This document shows, piece after piece, positions 7,310 to 16,568 of a DNA stretch of 64,000 bases. The notes under the pieces were generated by a model that was not told the origin of the DNA, searched no databases, and was given only the letters and a program-made list of their open reading frames with translations. The translations under genes were made by a program, and so were the position numbers. How positions within the stretch are numbered: the stretch's first letter is position 1; every line of letters starts with the position of its first letter. The stretch is from contig CANQMO010000011.1 in NCBI GenBank assembly GCA_947624985.1, positions 23,985-87,984 of the forward strand, read 5' to 3'. The stretch is from an uncultured Oscillospiraceae bacterium. Its GTDB lineage: Bacteria; Bacillota; Clostridia; Oscillospirales; Oscillospiraceae.

Positions 7310-8776
7310 ATGGTCTTTTCCAGCGCGATCTTTCTGTTCGCCTTTTTCCCGCTGACCTGGGCCGTGTACACGCTCACGCCGGGGATACGGGGCAAAAATA
7401 TCGTTCTGGCGCTGGCGAGCCTGGTGTTTTACAGCTTCGGGAAGCTGGCGTATCTGCCGCTGCTCATGGTCTCGATCCTGGTCAACTGGGGAGCGGGCCG
7501 TCTGCTGGGCACGCTGGAGGGCCGGGGGTGCCGGCGGGCCGTGGGCGTGGCGGCGGTGGCGTTCGATCTGGCCCTGATGGGCGTTTTCAAGTATTTGGAC
7601 TTTATCCTTGAGAATATCAACGCCCTGCTGGGCACGGCCATACCGGCCGTGGGCATACCGCTGCCGCTGGGCATATCCTTTTTCACCTTCACGGCCCTGA
7701 GCTATGTGATCGAGGTCTGGCGCAAGCCGTCCAATATGGCGAAGAGCCTTCTGGACGTGACGGTGTACATCGCCTTTTTCCCGGCCATCCTGTCCGGCCC
7801 CATCATGGGCTGGAAGGCCGCCGCGCCCCAGCTGCGGGAGCGGACCTGCGACCCGGCCAGGACCGCCCGGGGCATTCGCCGCTTCCTTGTGGGCATAGCC
7901 AAAAAGCTGCTGGTGGCGGACGTGGCGGGCCGGGTGGTGGACGGCGTTTACGCCTCCGCTGCGCTGGACGCCCGGCTCGCCTGGCTGGCCGCCGCGGCCT
8001 ACGCCGTGCAGATATACTTTGACTTTGCCGGGTACTCCGACATGGCCATCGGCGTGGGCCAGACCTTCGGCTTCGCCCTGCCGGAAAACTTTGACCGGCC
8101 CTATACGGCCCTGGGGCTCACGGACTTCTGGCGCAGGTGGCACATGAGCCTGACCGGGTGGTTCAGAAACTACGTCTATATGCCGCTGGTCATGACCCGG
8201 CCTTTGCAGAAGCTCTATAAAAAATGGGCTGCCAGATACGGACGGCGGAAGGCCAACAAGCTGTCCATCCTGATCCCCATGGGCGTGGTGTGGCTGCTGA
8301 CCGGCCTGTGGCATGGGGCGGCCTGGACCTTTGTGCTGTGGGGGCTCTGGCACGGGCTTTTCTGCGCTCTGGAGGGGGTGGGTCTCATCCGCACCAGAGG
8401 CCAGGAAAAGAGCTTTTGGGGCCGGTGCGTGCTGCATATCTACACCTGGCTCGTGGTGCTGCTGGGCACGGTGCTGTTCCGGGCCGGCTCCCTGCCTGTG
8501 GCGGGGCGGATGCTGGCCGCCATGTTCACCGGCTGGCGCTTCACGGCTATGGGGACGCTGACTTTGCAGCGGCTGCTGACCGGCCAGAGCGTGTTCTGTC
8601 TGGCGCTGGGCCTTCTGCTGGGCACGGTCGTGCCGCCGAAGGCTTTCAAGACGCCTGAGAGAGCCAAAAAATGGGCCGAGCCGGCCAGCTACGCGCTGGC
8701 GCTGGCCCTGGGGGTGCTGTGTGTGCTGAGCATGGCCCAGAGCGGCTTCGCGCCGTTCGTATATCAGCAATTCTGA
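7310..8776 (+). CDS. MBOAT-family O-acyltransferase (AlgI/PatA-like)
   Basis: A 488-residue membrane-bound O-acyltransferase with about ten or eleven membrane segments. It carries the conserved core LTDFWRRWHMSLTGWFRNYV and the catalytic His region GLWHGAAW. This family moves acyl (usually acetyl) groups across the membrane to a surface polysaccharide. The next gene, 14 bp downstream, encodes an AlgX/AlgJ-like protein, the usual partner that transfers the group on the outside. The glycan acceptor cannot be told. A GGGAGG ribosome site lies 11-12 bp before the ATG. Confidence 0.9.
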   Translation: MVFSSAIFLFAFFPLTWAVYTLTPGIRGKNIVLALASLVFYSFGKLAYLPLLMVSILVNWGAGRLLGTLEGRGCRRAVGVAAVAFDLALMGVFKYLDFILENINALLGTAIPAVGIPLPLGISFFTFTALSYVIEVWRKPSNMAKSLLDVTVYIAFFPAILSGPIMGWKAAAPQLRERTCDPARTARGIRRFLVGIAKKLLVADVAGRVVDGVYASAALDARLAWLAAAAYAVQIYFDFAGYSDMAIGVGQTFGFALPENFDRPYTALGLTDFWRRWHMSLTGWFRNYVYMPLVMTRPLQKLYKKWAARYGRRKANKLSILIPMGVVWLLTGLWHGAAWTFVLWGLWHGLFCALEGVGLIRTRGQEKSFWGRCVLHIYTWLVVLLGTVLFRAGSLPVAGRMLAAMFTGWRFTAMGTLTLQRLLTGQSVFCLALGLLLGTVVPPKAFKTPERAKKWAEPASYALALALGVLCVLSMAQSGFAPFVYQQF

Positions 8777-8789
8777 GGGGGGAGGGCAC

Positions 8790-10106
8790 ATGAAAAAGCT
8801 CGGGTACGTTCTTTTTATCGCGGTGTTCTTCCTCGCCAGCCTGATCCCGTCGGTGGGGATGCTGGTCAACGGCCCCGCGCCGGCGGTGGCCAACGAGATC
8901 CCCGCCGCCAGGCCCCATCTGGTGGGCTTTGACGGAGCGCCGGACCCGGATTACCTCAGCGATGTGCAAAAATACCTGTCCGGCAGCTTCTATGGGCGGC
9001 TTGCGTGTATCAACGCCTGGGACAGCCTTCTGGCCGGCGCGTTCGATACCTCCGCCCGGGACGACGTGCTCATCGGACCGGACGGCTGGCTCTTTTTCGG
9101 GGAGGCGGTGAACGACATCTCCGGCGCGGAGCAGATGTCGGACCGGGAGATATGGTGCGCCGCCCGGAGCCTGGCCCTCATGCAGGAGTATGCCGCCGGT
9201 CAGGGGGCGGACTTCCTGTTCACCGTCCCCTGTGGGAAATACACCCTCTACCCGGAGCACGCGCCCTCGTATGTGACCGTGGCGGAGGGGAGCAACCGGG
9301 AGCGGCTGGAGGCCGCTCTGGTAGATCAGGGTGTAAATTATGTAAACCTATATGACCCCTTTACCGCGGTGGACGAGGAACTCTACTGGCAGTGGGACAG
9401 CCACTGGAACAGCCGGGGCGCGGCTCTGGCGGCGGACACGATCCTGGCCGCCGCCAGTCAGCAGACGGACTACTTTGCCGGGCCCTTCACCGAGGTGGTG
9501 GACCACACCGGGGACCTCTATGAAATGCTGTACCCCACCGGGACGGCCCGGGAGGCGGACTATATCTGGGAGCCGGGGTTCACGTTCTCCTACCTGAGCC
9601 GCTTCCGCTCGCCGGACGACGTGACCATCGAGACGGAGAACGCCGGGACGGCGGGGAGCCTGCTCATGTTCCGGGATTCCTCGGGCCGGAGCCTGTACCC
9701 CTATATGGCCCAGAGCTTCGGCAGGGCGTATTTCTCCCGGCTGAACAACTATAGGATAGATTATGTTGACCAGCAGAACGCCACGCTGGTGGTGGTGGAG
9801 CTGGCGGAGCGGACGCTGCCGTACCTGTTGCAGTATCCGGCGGTGTTCCCCGCCCCGGAGCGGGACGGCTCGGTGCTGGACGGCGCGGAGGCGGTGGAGA
9901 GCCAGCTCTCCGCCCAGGAGCCGGACGCCACGCTGGAGGGGTATGTGTGCCTGAGCGGGACCCTGCCGGAAACGGCGGTGGACGCGGCGGTCTATGTGGC
10001 CGTGGGCGGGGCGGTATACGAGGCCATCCCCGGCGCGGCGGGCTTTACGGCGTACATCCCGGGCGGGGCGGACGCCGCCGGCGCCAGGGTCTATGTGGGG
10101 CCGTGA
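8790..10106 (+). CDS. AlgX/AlgJ-like (DHHW) SGNH acetyltransferase
   Basis: A 438-residue extracytoplasmic protein with one N-terminal membrane anchor (about residues 5-27). The GPDGWLFF motif (about 95-102) and DSHWN (about 203-207) match AlgJ/AlgX/DHHW proteins, whose SGNH-like site passes acetyl groups to a glycan. The C-terminal 100 residues are acidic and Ala-rich and may be a binding module. It pairs with the upstream MBOAT gene and runs into the response regulator operon with a short gap. The substrate is unknown. Confidence 0.82.
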   Translation: MKKLGYVLFIAVFFLASLIPSVGMLVNGPAPAVANEIPAARPHLVGFDGAPDPDYLSDVQKYLSGSFYGRLACINAWDSLLAGAFDTSARDDVLIGPDGWLFFGEAVNDISGAEQMSDREIWCAARSLALMQEYAAGQGADFLFTVPCGKYTLYPEHAPSYVTVAEGSNRERLEAALVDQGVNYVNLYDPFTAVDEELYWQWDSHWNSRGAALAADTILAAASQQTDYFAGPFTEVVDHTGDLYEMLYPTGTAREADYIWEPGFTFSYLSRFRSPDDVTIETENAGTAGSLLMFRDSSGRSLYPYMAQSFGRAYFSRLNNYRIDYVDQQNATLVVVELAERTLPYLLQYPAVFPAPERDGSVLDGAEAVESQLSAQEPDATLEGYVCLSGTLPETAVDAAVYVAVGGAVYEAIPGAAGFTAYIPGGADAAGARVYVGP

Positions 10107-10117
10107 GGGGGGCTATG

Positions 10118-10789
10118 ATGTACAGGATCCTTATCGTAGAGGACGACCGGGCTCTGGCGGACCTCATGGCCCGGCAGATATCCTCCTGGGGCCATGAGGT
10201 CCGGTGTGTCAAAGACTTCCAGAACGTGATGGGGGAGTTTGCGGACTTCGACCCCCACCTGGTGCTGCTGGACATCGGCCTGCCCTTTTATAACGGCTAC
10301 CACTGGTGCGAGGAGATACGCCGGGTGTCCGGCGTGCCGGTGGTGTTCATCTCCTCTGCTTCGGACAACATGAACATCGTCATGGCCATGACCATGGGCG
10401 GGGACGACTTTCTGCCCAAGCCTGTGGACCTGAACGTGATGACGGCCAAGCTGCAAGCCGTGCTGCGCCGGGCCTACGACATGGGCGGCAAGACCCCGGT
10501 GCTGGAGCACAGGGGGGCGGTGCTGAATCTGAACGACGCCAGCCTCACCTATAACGGCGTCCGGGTGGAGCTTACGAAAAACGAGTTCCGTATTTTACAG
10601 ACCCTGATGGAGAACAGGGGCAAGGTGGTCAGCCGGGACACGCTCATGACCCGGCTGTGGCAGATGGACGCCTATGTGGAGGAGAACACCCTGACCGTGA
10701 ACGTGACCCGCCTGCGGCGGAAGCTGGAGGAGGCGGGGCTCACCGACTTCATCGCGACCCGGGTAGGCGCGGGCTATATCGTGGGGTGA
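10118..10789 (+). CDS. OmpR-family response regulator (BceR-like)
   Basis: A 223-residue two-component regulator. The receiver domain has the acidic pair near residues 9-10, phospho-acceptor D52 (LLDIGLPF) and the lysine in LPKPVD. The C-terminal winged helix includes ELTKNEF and TVNVTRLRRKLEE. ATG 10118 gives better spacing from the GAGGGGGG ribosome site than the adjacent ATG at 10115. The histidine kinase starts 3 bp downstream. With the following ABC genes it forms a Bce-type peptide-sensing and detoxification module. Confidence 0.9.
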   Translation: MYRILIVEDDRALADLMARQISSWGHEVRCVKDFQNVMGEFADFDPHLVLLDIGLPFYNGYHWCEEIRRVSGVPVVFISSASDNMNIVMAMTMGGDDFLPKPVDLNVMTAKLQAVLRRAYDMGGKTPVLEHRGAVLNLNDASLTYNGVRVELTKNEFRILQTLMENRGKVVSRDTLMTRLWQMDAYVEENTLTVNVTRLRRKLEEAGLTDFIATRVGAGYIVG

Positions 10790-10792
10790 GCG

Positions 10793-11800
10793 ATGGAGCG
10801 TAGAGGGAACAGGAGCCTTTTTCGGGCCTATATCCGGTCCTACTGGCGGGACATGGCCGCCTTCGGGCTGTTCGCGGGCATTTTTTGGGTGGTCCTGGCC
10901 CTGTACGGCGCCGGGGCGGAGGCGGTGCTGTACGCCGCGGGGCTGTGCGTCCTGGCGGGGACCGCGCTGCTGGCGGCGGGGTATGTGCGCTTCCGGCGGG
11001 AGCATATGCGCCGGCTGGCGGCGCTGGAGAACCTGCTGGTCCTGACGGAGCCTCTGCCGCCGGCCGGTACGCCGGCGGAGGCGGATTTCCGGGCCATGGC
11101 CCAGCGGATGAAGGAGGCCTACGGCGCGCTGGCGACGGAGACGGAGCGCTCCCGCCGGGAGGATCTGGACTGGTTCACTGCCTGGGTACATCAGATCAAG
11201 ACTCCCATCGCGGTCATGCGCCTGACCCTTCAGGCGGAGGACACGACGGAGCACCGGGCGCTGGAGACGGAGCTTTTCCGCATTGGCCAGTACGCCCAGA
11301 TGGCGCTGACCTACCTGCGGCTGGGGGAAGGGACCGGGGACCTGCGGATCGAGACGGTGGCGCTGGACGGCGTCATCCGCCAGGCGGTGCACAAGTACGC
11401 CCCCCAGTTCGTACAGCGCAAGCTGTATCTGCGCTACGACGGCACGGACGCGCGGGTGCTCACGGACGAGAAGTGGCTGTCGTTCATTTTGGAGCAGCTT
11501 CTGGACAACGCGGTGAAGTACACCGTGTCCGGGGGCGTGACCATATCCGTCTCGCCGGAAAAGGTCCTTTCCGTGTCGGACACGGGGATCGGCGTGGAGC
11601 AGGCGGACCTGCCGCGGATCTTTGAAAAGGGCTTCACCGGCTTCAACGGCAGGACGGACAAGACCGCCACGGGTCTGGGGCTATATCTGTGCAGGCAGGC
11701 GGCGGACAGGCTCCGCCACCGGCTGTGGGCGGTATCCGAGCCGGGGAAGGGCAGCACCTTCTATCTGGACATGCACAGCGATAAGCTGGAAGTGGAGTGA
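10793..11800 (+). CDS. Intramembrane-sensing histidine kinase (BceS-like)
   Basis: A 335-residue kinase with two membrane helices (about 22-42 and 46-66) separated by only a few residues and no extracellular domain, the hallmark of BceS-type sensors that read the state of their ABC transporter. The H-box is WVHQIKTPIA with H133. N-box and G-boxes follow (QLLDNAVKY, DTGIGV, TGLGLYL). It partners the regulator just upstream. Confidence 0.92.
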   Translation: MERRGNRSLFRAYIRSYWRDMAAFGLFAGIFWVVLALYGAGAEAVLYAAGLCVLAGTALLAAGYVRFRREHMRRLAALENLLVLTEPLPPAGTPAEADFRAMAQRMKEAYGALATETERSRREDLDWFTAWVHQIKTPIAVMRLTLQAEDTTEHRALETELFRIGQYAQMALTYLRLGEGTGDLRIETVALDGVIRQAVHKYAPQFVQRKLYLRYDGTDARVLTDEKWLSFILEQLLDNAVKYTVSGGVTISVSPEKVLSVSDTGIGVEQADLPRIFEKGFTGFNGRTDKTATGLGLYLCRQAADRLRHRLWAVSEPGKGSTFYLDMHSDKLEVE

Positions 11801-11824
11801 GGCCGCCTTACAATAATGTCATAT

Positions 11825-11866
11825 CCGGGCGTCAAAATGTCACGCAAAGCGATTTTGACGGCCCGG
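11825..11866 (+). promoter_or_regulatory. Inverted repeat upstream of the Bce-type ABC genes
   Basis: CCGGGC-GTCAAAAT (11825-11838) is mirrored by ATTTTGAC-GGCCCGG (11852-11866) around a 13-bp centre that includes part of a TGTCAC motif. The position is just upstream of bceA, where a phosphorylated BceR would bind. Assignment as the regulator's operator is inferred from position. Confidence 0.5.
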
Positions 11867-11907
11867 GTGTTTTGCTATGATGGTGGCACAAAAAGGAGGA
11901 AACGACG

Positions 11908-12675
11908 ATGACGATCCTGGAAGTGCAAAACCTTGGAAAGATCTACATGGGCCGTTTCGGGGCCAATCAGGTGAAGGCCCTTGCCAACGTGTCCTTTTCC
12001 GTGGAAAAGGGGGAGTATGTGGCCATCATGGGCGAGTCCGGCTCCGGCAAGACCACGCTTCTCAATCTGCTGGCGGCCTTCGACAAGCCCACCAGCGGCA
12101 AGGTGCTGCTGGAGGGCCGGGACCTGGCCGCCATTCAGGAGGAGGAGCTGGCCGCCTTCCGGCGGGACAGCCTGGGGTTCGTATTTCAGGACTTCAACCT
12201 GCTGGACACCTTCAACCTCCGGGACAACATCTTCCTGCCCCTGGTGCTGGCGGGCAAGGGATATGTGGAGATGGCCGAGCGGCTCCAGCCCATCGCCCGG
12301 AAGATGGGTATCACGGACATTCTGAACAAGTACCCCTATGAGGTCTCCGGGGGGCAGAAGCAGCGCGCGGCGGTGGCCCGGGCGGTGATCACGGCGCCCC
12401 GGCTGCTGCTGGCCGACGAGCCCACCGGGGCGCTGGACTCCCGGTCCTCCGACGGGCTGATGGACCTTTTTTCCGAGCTGAACCGGGAGGGCCAGACCAT
12501 TTTGATGGTCACCCACTCCACCAAGGCCGCCAGCCACGCCGGCCGGGTGATCTTCATCCGGGACGGAGAGCTTTTCCATCAGATATACCGGGGCGACGCC
12601 ACCAACGAGCAGATGTACCAGAAGATCGCGGACACCCTGACGCTGCTGGCCACGGGAGGGGACGGCCATGAATAA
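11908..12675 (+). CDS. ABC transporter ATPase, BceA-like
   Basis: A 255-residue ATP-binding subunit of the MacB/BceA group. It has Walker A GESGSGKTT (about 44-52), signature VSGGQKQRAAVARA and Walker B LLLADEPTGALDS. With the FtsX-type permease encoded 8 bp upstream of its stop, it would drive resistance to or sensing of cell-wall-targeting peptide antibiotics. An AAAAAGGAGG ribosome site precedes the ATG. Confidence 0.92.
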   Translation: MTILEVQNLGKIYMGRFGANQVKALANVSFSVEKGEYVAIMGESGSGKTTLLNLLAAFDKPTSGKVLLEGRDLAAIQEEELAAFRRDSLGFVFQDFNLLDTFNLRDNIFLPLVLAGKGYVEMAERLQPIARKMGITDILNKYPYEVSGGQKQRAAVARAVITAPRLLLADEPTGALDSRSSDGLMDLFSELNREGQTILMVTHSTKAASHAGRVIFIRDGELFHQIYRGDATNEQMYQKIADTLTLLATGGDGHE

Positions 12676-14692
12676 GCGCTTCTATGCCCGTCTGGCCCGC
12701 CGGAACCTGCAAAAGAATATCCGCTCCTACGGTCCCTTCCTGCTGGCCTGTGTGCTGACGGTGTGCATGTTCTTCATCATCCTGGCCCTGTCGGTGAGCC
12801 CGAGCTTGCAGTCCATGACCGGGGCCAACACCATTCAGGTGGTCATCCGCTACGGGGTGATCGTGGTGGGGCTGTTCGCGGTGATCTTCATCTTCTACAC
12901 CAACAGCTTTCTCATCAGGCGCCGCAAGCGGGAGTTCGGCCTGTTCAACGTGCTGGGTCTGGAGAAAAAGCACCTAGCCAGGGTGATCGCCCTGGAGACC
13001 CTGTATGTGGCCCTGATCAGCGTGGGGCTGGGACTGGTGCTGGGCGTGGCGCTGGCAAAGCTGCTGCTTTTGACGGTGGCGAAGATACTGGGTATCGCGG
13101 CGCCCACGGGCTTTTTTGCCGGTCCCCGGCTGCTGGCCGCGACGATCGGTATCACGGCGGCCTTTTTCGCGGGGATATTCCTGCTCATCTTCCTGTACAG
13201 CATTCGGCAGGTCTATGTGGCCAGACCGGTGGAGCTGCTCCAGTCCGAGCACGCCGGGGAGCGGGAGCCGAAGGCCAAGTGGCTCATAGCTCTGATCGGG
13301 CTGGCCTGTCTGGCGGCGGGGTACTACATCGCCGTCACCACCACAGACGTGATCCAGGCCCTGTTCCTGTTTTTCGTGGCGGTGGTGCTGGTGATCGCCG
13401 GCACATACCTGCTCTTCACCGCCGGCAGCGTGGCCCTTTTGAAGCTCTTGAAAAAGAATAAGCGCTACTACTACAAGACCCGCCACTTCACCGCCGTGTC
13501 CGGCATGATGTACCGGATGAAGCAGAACGCTGTGGGTCTGGCCAACATCTGCATTTTGTCCACCATGGTGCTGGTGATGATCTCCGGCACAAGCTGCCTC
13601 ATGCTGGGCATGGACGCGGCGCTTTATGAGCGCTATCCCTACGACATGAACATCTCCCACAGCGACGAGGCCACCATAGAGCTGTCCAAAAAGGCCGTGG
13701 CAGATGCCGGCATCGTGCCAGAGAACGAGGCGGAGTATAGTTATGTAAACTTCGCCGCCTACAGCCAGCCCGACGGGCTGTTGGTCACCACGGACTATAC
13801 CTTCAATACGGAGAGCGCGCTGTGCGACGTGCTGGTGACGGACCTGGACGATTATAACCGCTGTACCGGGCAGGAGTATGACCTGGCGCCCGGGGAGATC
13901 CTGCTCAAGGTGGAGCGGATGAAATACGCCTCGGACACCCTGGAACTGCTGGGCAGGACCTATACCGTGAAGGAGCAGGTGGAGGATATGGTCCGGTACG
14001 GGCTGATGACCGCCAACCTGACCAGCACCTGCTACATCGTGGTGCCGGACAGGGAGGCCCTGACGGCTCTGGCCGCCGCCATTGCCTCGGAGGACGTCAG
14101 GTCGTCCGAGCAGTATCGGGTGGATGGGCTCTATACCATGCAGCGGTTTTACGGCTTCGACGTGGCCGGCCACGATGAAAAGACGGCGCTTGCCGCCCGG
14201 CTGGCCGTGCGGGCGGCCTGGAACGAGGCGCTGGAGGATGAAGGTTCGGACCTGGCGGGCACTTATGAGTGCCGGGCCTGGGAGCGGCAGGACTTCGTGA
14301 GCCTGTACGGCAGCCTCTTTTTCCTGGGTATCTTCCTGGGGCTGCTGTTCACCATGGCGGCCATCCTGATCATCTACTACAAGCAGATGAGCGAGGGCCG
14401 GGACGACCGGGAGCGGTTCCAGATCATGCAGAAGGTGGGCATGAGCAGGCTGGAGGTGAAGCGCACCATCCAGGCCCAGGTGCTGATCGTGTTTTTCCTG
14501 CCGCTGGTGACGGCGGGGCTGCACACCGCCTTCGCCTTTCCCATCATCAACCGGGTGCTGGCGCTCTTCAACCTGATGAGCAGCGGATTTTACCTTTGGT
14601 GTGTGCTGGGCAGCTTTGGGGCGTTCGCGGTCATCTACGCGGTGGTCTACGCCCTCACCGCCCGGACCTATTACAGGCTGGTGAGCATGTGA
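12668..14692 (+). CDS. FtsX-type ABC permease, BceB-like
   Basis: A 674-residue permease with about ten membrane segments arranged as in BceB. Four lie before residue about 310. A large extracellular domain covers about 320-540, and there is a C-terminal group of three. This extracellular domain is where Bce-type transporters contact peptide antibiotics or their lipid targets. It overlaps the ATPase gene and is followed 16 bp later by a lipoprotein gene that may be part of the same unit. Confidence 0.9.
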   Translation: MNKRFYARLARRNLQKNIRSYGPFLLACVLTVCMFFIILALSVSPSLQSMTGANTIQVVIRYGVIVVGLFAVIFIFYTNSFLIRRRKREFGLFNVLGLEKKHLARVIALETLYVALISVGLGLVLGVALAKLLLLTVAKILGIAAPTGFFAGPRLLAATIGITAAFFAGIFLLIFLYSIRQVYVARPVELLQSEHAGEREPKAKWLIALIGLACLAAGYYIAVTTTDVIQALFLFFVAVVLVIAGTYLLFTAGSVALLKLLKKNKRYYYKTRHFTAVSGMMYRMKQNAVGLANICILSTMVLVMISGTSCLMLGMDAALYERYPYDMNISHSDEATIELSKKAVADAGIVPENEAEYSYVNFAAYSQPDGLLVTTDYTFNTESALCDVLVTDLDDYNRCTGQEYDLAPGEILLKVERMKYASDTLELLGRTYTVKEQVEDMVRYGLMTANLTSTCYIVVPDREALTALAAAIASEDVRSSEQYRVDGLYTMQRFYGFDVAGHDEKTALAARLAVRAAWNEALEDEGSDLAGTYECRAWERQDFVSLYGSLFFLGIFLGLLFTMAAILIIYYKQMSEGRDDRERFQIMQKVGMSRLEVKRTIQAQVLIVFFLPLVTAGLHTAFAFPIINRVLALFNLMSSGFYLWCVLGSFGAFAVIYAVVYALTARTYYRLVSM

Positions 14693-14708
14693 AAGGGGAG
14701 AAAATGCC

Positions 14709-15167
14709 ATGCGTGTGACGCTGATATCGTTCGTGCTGCTGCTTCTGGCGGGGACGCTCCTGCCGGGTTGCAGCAAGGACCAGGCGCTGGATGTGTACGG
14801 CGCGGCGGTGGCCGCGGTGGGCAACATCGGGCTGGACAGCGACTTCACCCTGAAAGGGGAGCGCGCGTTCGGCGCGGATAAGTATACCGGGACCTATACC
14901 GCCGCGTATGAGGACTTCACCGGCGAGGAGTGCCCCTTTGGCGGCACCATGCTGGAGCGGCGGGAAAACGAGCATGTGGCCGTGACGGTGACCATCGAAG
15001 GTGAGGGCGGCGCGAAGCTTGTCTGGAACTGCGGCGCCGAAGATCCGGTGACCCTGGCCGACGGGGAGGGGACCTTTACCGAGACGGCGTATCTGGCCCC
15101 CGGCAGCAACTACTTCGACTTACAGTTCGACCATTTCACCGGCAGCGTGGACCTGACCATCGAGTGA
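14709..15167 (+). CDS. Predicted lipoprotein downstream of BceAB
   Basis: A 152-residue secreted protein. The signal peptide ends in LLPGC, giving lipidation at about Cys21. The mature part is beta-rich, with no family I recognise. It is 16 bp downstream of the BceB-like permease, has its own GGGGAG ribosome site, and is closed by a terminator at 15184-15216. It may be an accessory binding protein of the transporter, but that rests only on position. Confidence 0.65.
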   Translation: MRVTLISFVLLLLAGTLLPGCSKDQALDVYGAAVAAVGNIGLDSDFTLKGERAFGADKYTGTYTAAYEDFTGEECPFGGTMLERRENEHVAVTVTIEGEGGAKLVWNCGAEDPVTLADGEGTFTETAYLAPGSNYFDLQFDHFTGSVDLTIE

Positions 15168-15183
15168 AAACAGGACAAAAGCT

Positions 15184-15216
15184 CCCCGGGACGCTCCGTC
15201 CCGGGGATTTGATTTG
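15184..15216 (+). terminator. Terminator of the Bce operon
   Basis: CCCCGGGA (15184-15191) pairs with TCCCGGGG (15199-15206), followed by ATTTGATTTG. Confidence 0.7.
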
Positions 15217-15264
15217 TAATTATACAGGCATATGGGGTAGAATAGGTAAAAAGGAGGGAGCGAA

Positions 15265-16515
15265 ATGAGACGTATCCTTTCGATGGCGCTGCTGCTCAGC
15301 CTGCTGGCCGGGTGCGGCGCCCGCACCCCGGCGGCCGACGAGCCGCCTCCCACTATGGCGGCGGAGGCCGGGACCGGCGATCTTGCCCAGAGCGTCTCCG
15401 GCGGGGACGGGGAAGAGGCGACGGATGCGGTAACGGACTTTGGAGTGAGGCTGTTTCAAAACTGCTTTGACGGGACCGGCAATACGCTGGTGTCGCCGCT
15501 GTCCGTCATAGAGGCCCTGGCCATGACCGCCAACGGCGCCGGCGGGCAGACACTGACCCAGATGGAGACGGCCTTCGGCCTTCCGCTGGAGAAGCTGAAC
15601 GCCGCGCTGCCGGACTATGTGAGCGCGCTGCCGGCGTCGGACGGGGGCCGGACGGCGCTCGCCAACGGTATCTGGCTCAACAGTGACGCCGGTCTTGCCG
15701 TGCTGCCGGAGTTTCTCCAGACGACCACCGAACGCTATGGGGCGACGGTCCGGACCGCGCCCTTCGACCAGGCCGCGGCGGACGATATCAACGGCTGGGT
15801 GAAGGAGAATACTGCCGGGCGCGTTGACCGGATCGTGGACGGGCTGTCCCCCGGCGGGGCCATGGTGCTGGTGAACGCCTTGGCTTTTGACGGGGTCTGG
15901 GAGGATATCTACCGGGAGGACCAGGTCCGGCAGGGGACCTTTACTACCGCTGACGGCCAGACCCGGGACGTGGAGATGATGTTCTCCGAGGAAACGGCGT
16001 ATTTGTGCGATGAGAACGCCACAGGCTTTATCAAGTATTACGCGGACCGGGGCTATGCCTTCGCCGCGCTGCTGCCCGAGGCGGGCGTGGATATGGCGGA
16101 TTACGCGGCATCTCTCACCGGGGAGCGGGTGCGCGCTCTGCTGGGCGCGGCCCGGGAGGACGTGGCGGTGGAGGCGGCCATACCCAAATTCACCACCCAG
16201 TACGGCGTGACGCTGAACGACGCTCTGGCGGCCATGGGGGTCACGGACGCCTTTGACGGCGAAAGAGCGGACTTTTCCCGCCTGACGGAGGCTGCGGCCG
16301 GCGGCGTATACATCGACCGGGTGCTGCACAGGACCTTCGTCAGCGTGGACGAGCAGGGCACCCGGGCCGGGGCGGCCACCGCCGTGGAGATACGGCAGGC
16401 GTCCCTGATGGGGCCCGCGGAGCGGGTCTATCTGGACCGGCCCTTCCTCTATATGCTCGTTGACTGCGCCCGGGGCGTGCCGCTGTTCATCGGCGCGGTG
16501 ACAGATGTCGGATAA
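15265..16515 (+). CDS. Serpin-family protease inhibitor lipoprotein
   Basis: A 416-residue serpin exported as a lipoprotein (LLAGC, Cys17). The mature region has the full serpin fold order, beginning with FGVRLFQNCF and NTLVSPLSVIEALAMTANGA. It includes the hinge (DEQGTRAGAATAVEI, about residues 364-378) and ends PFLYMLVD. The Ala/Gly-rich hinge suggests a true inhibitory serpin that traps serine proteases by loop insertion. The likely targets are host or microbial proteases outside the cell. It is a single-gene unit with GGAGGGAG before the ATG and a terminator shared with the convergent gene. Confidence 0.9.
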   Translation: MRRILSMALLLSLLAGCGARTPAADEPPPTMAAEAGTGDLAQSVSGGDGEEATDAVTDFGVRLFQNCFDGTGNTLVSPLSVIEALAMTANGAGGQTLTQMETAFGLPLEKLNAALPDYVSALPASDGGRTALANGIWLNSDAGLAVLPEFLQTTTERYGATVRTAPFDQAAADDINGWVKENTAGRVDRIVDGLSPGGAMVLVNALAFDGVWEDIYREDQVRQGTFTTADGQTRDVEMMFSEETAYLCDENATGFIKYYADRGYAFAALLPEAGVDMADYAASLTGERVRALLGAAREDVAVEAAIPKFTTQYGVTLNDALAAMGVTDAFDGERADFSRLTEAAAGGVYIDRVLHRTFVSVDEQGTRAGAATAVEIRQASLMGPAERVYLDRPFLYMLVDCARGVPLFIGAVTDVG

Positions 16516-16526
16516 GAGAAAATGAA

Positions 16527-16554
16527 ACAGCCGCCGGGTCAGACCGGCGGCTGT
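16527..16554. terminator. Bidirectional terminator between serpin and DUF1002 genes
   Basis: A perfect 11-bp stem, ACAGCCGCCGG (16527-16537) with CCGGCGGCTGT (16544-16554), lies between two convergent genes. Confidence 0.65.
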
Positions 16555-16568
16555 CGTTGCCAGAAGAC

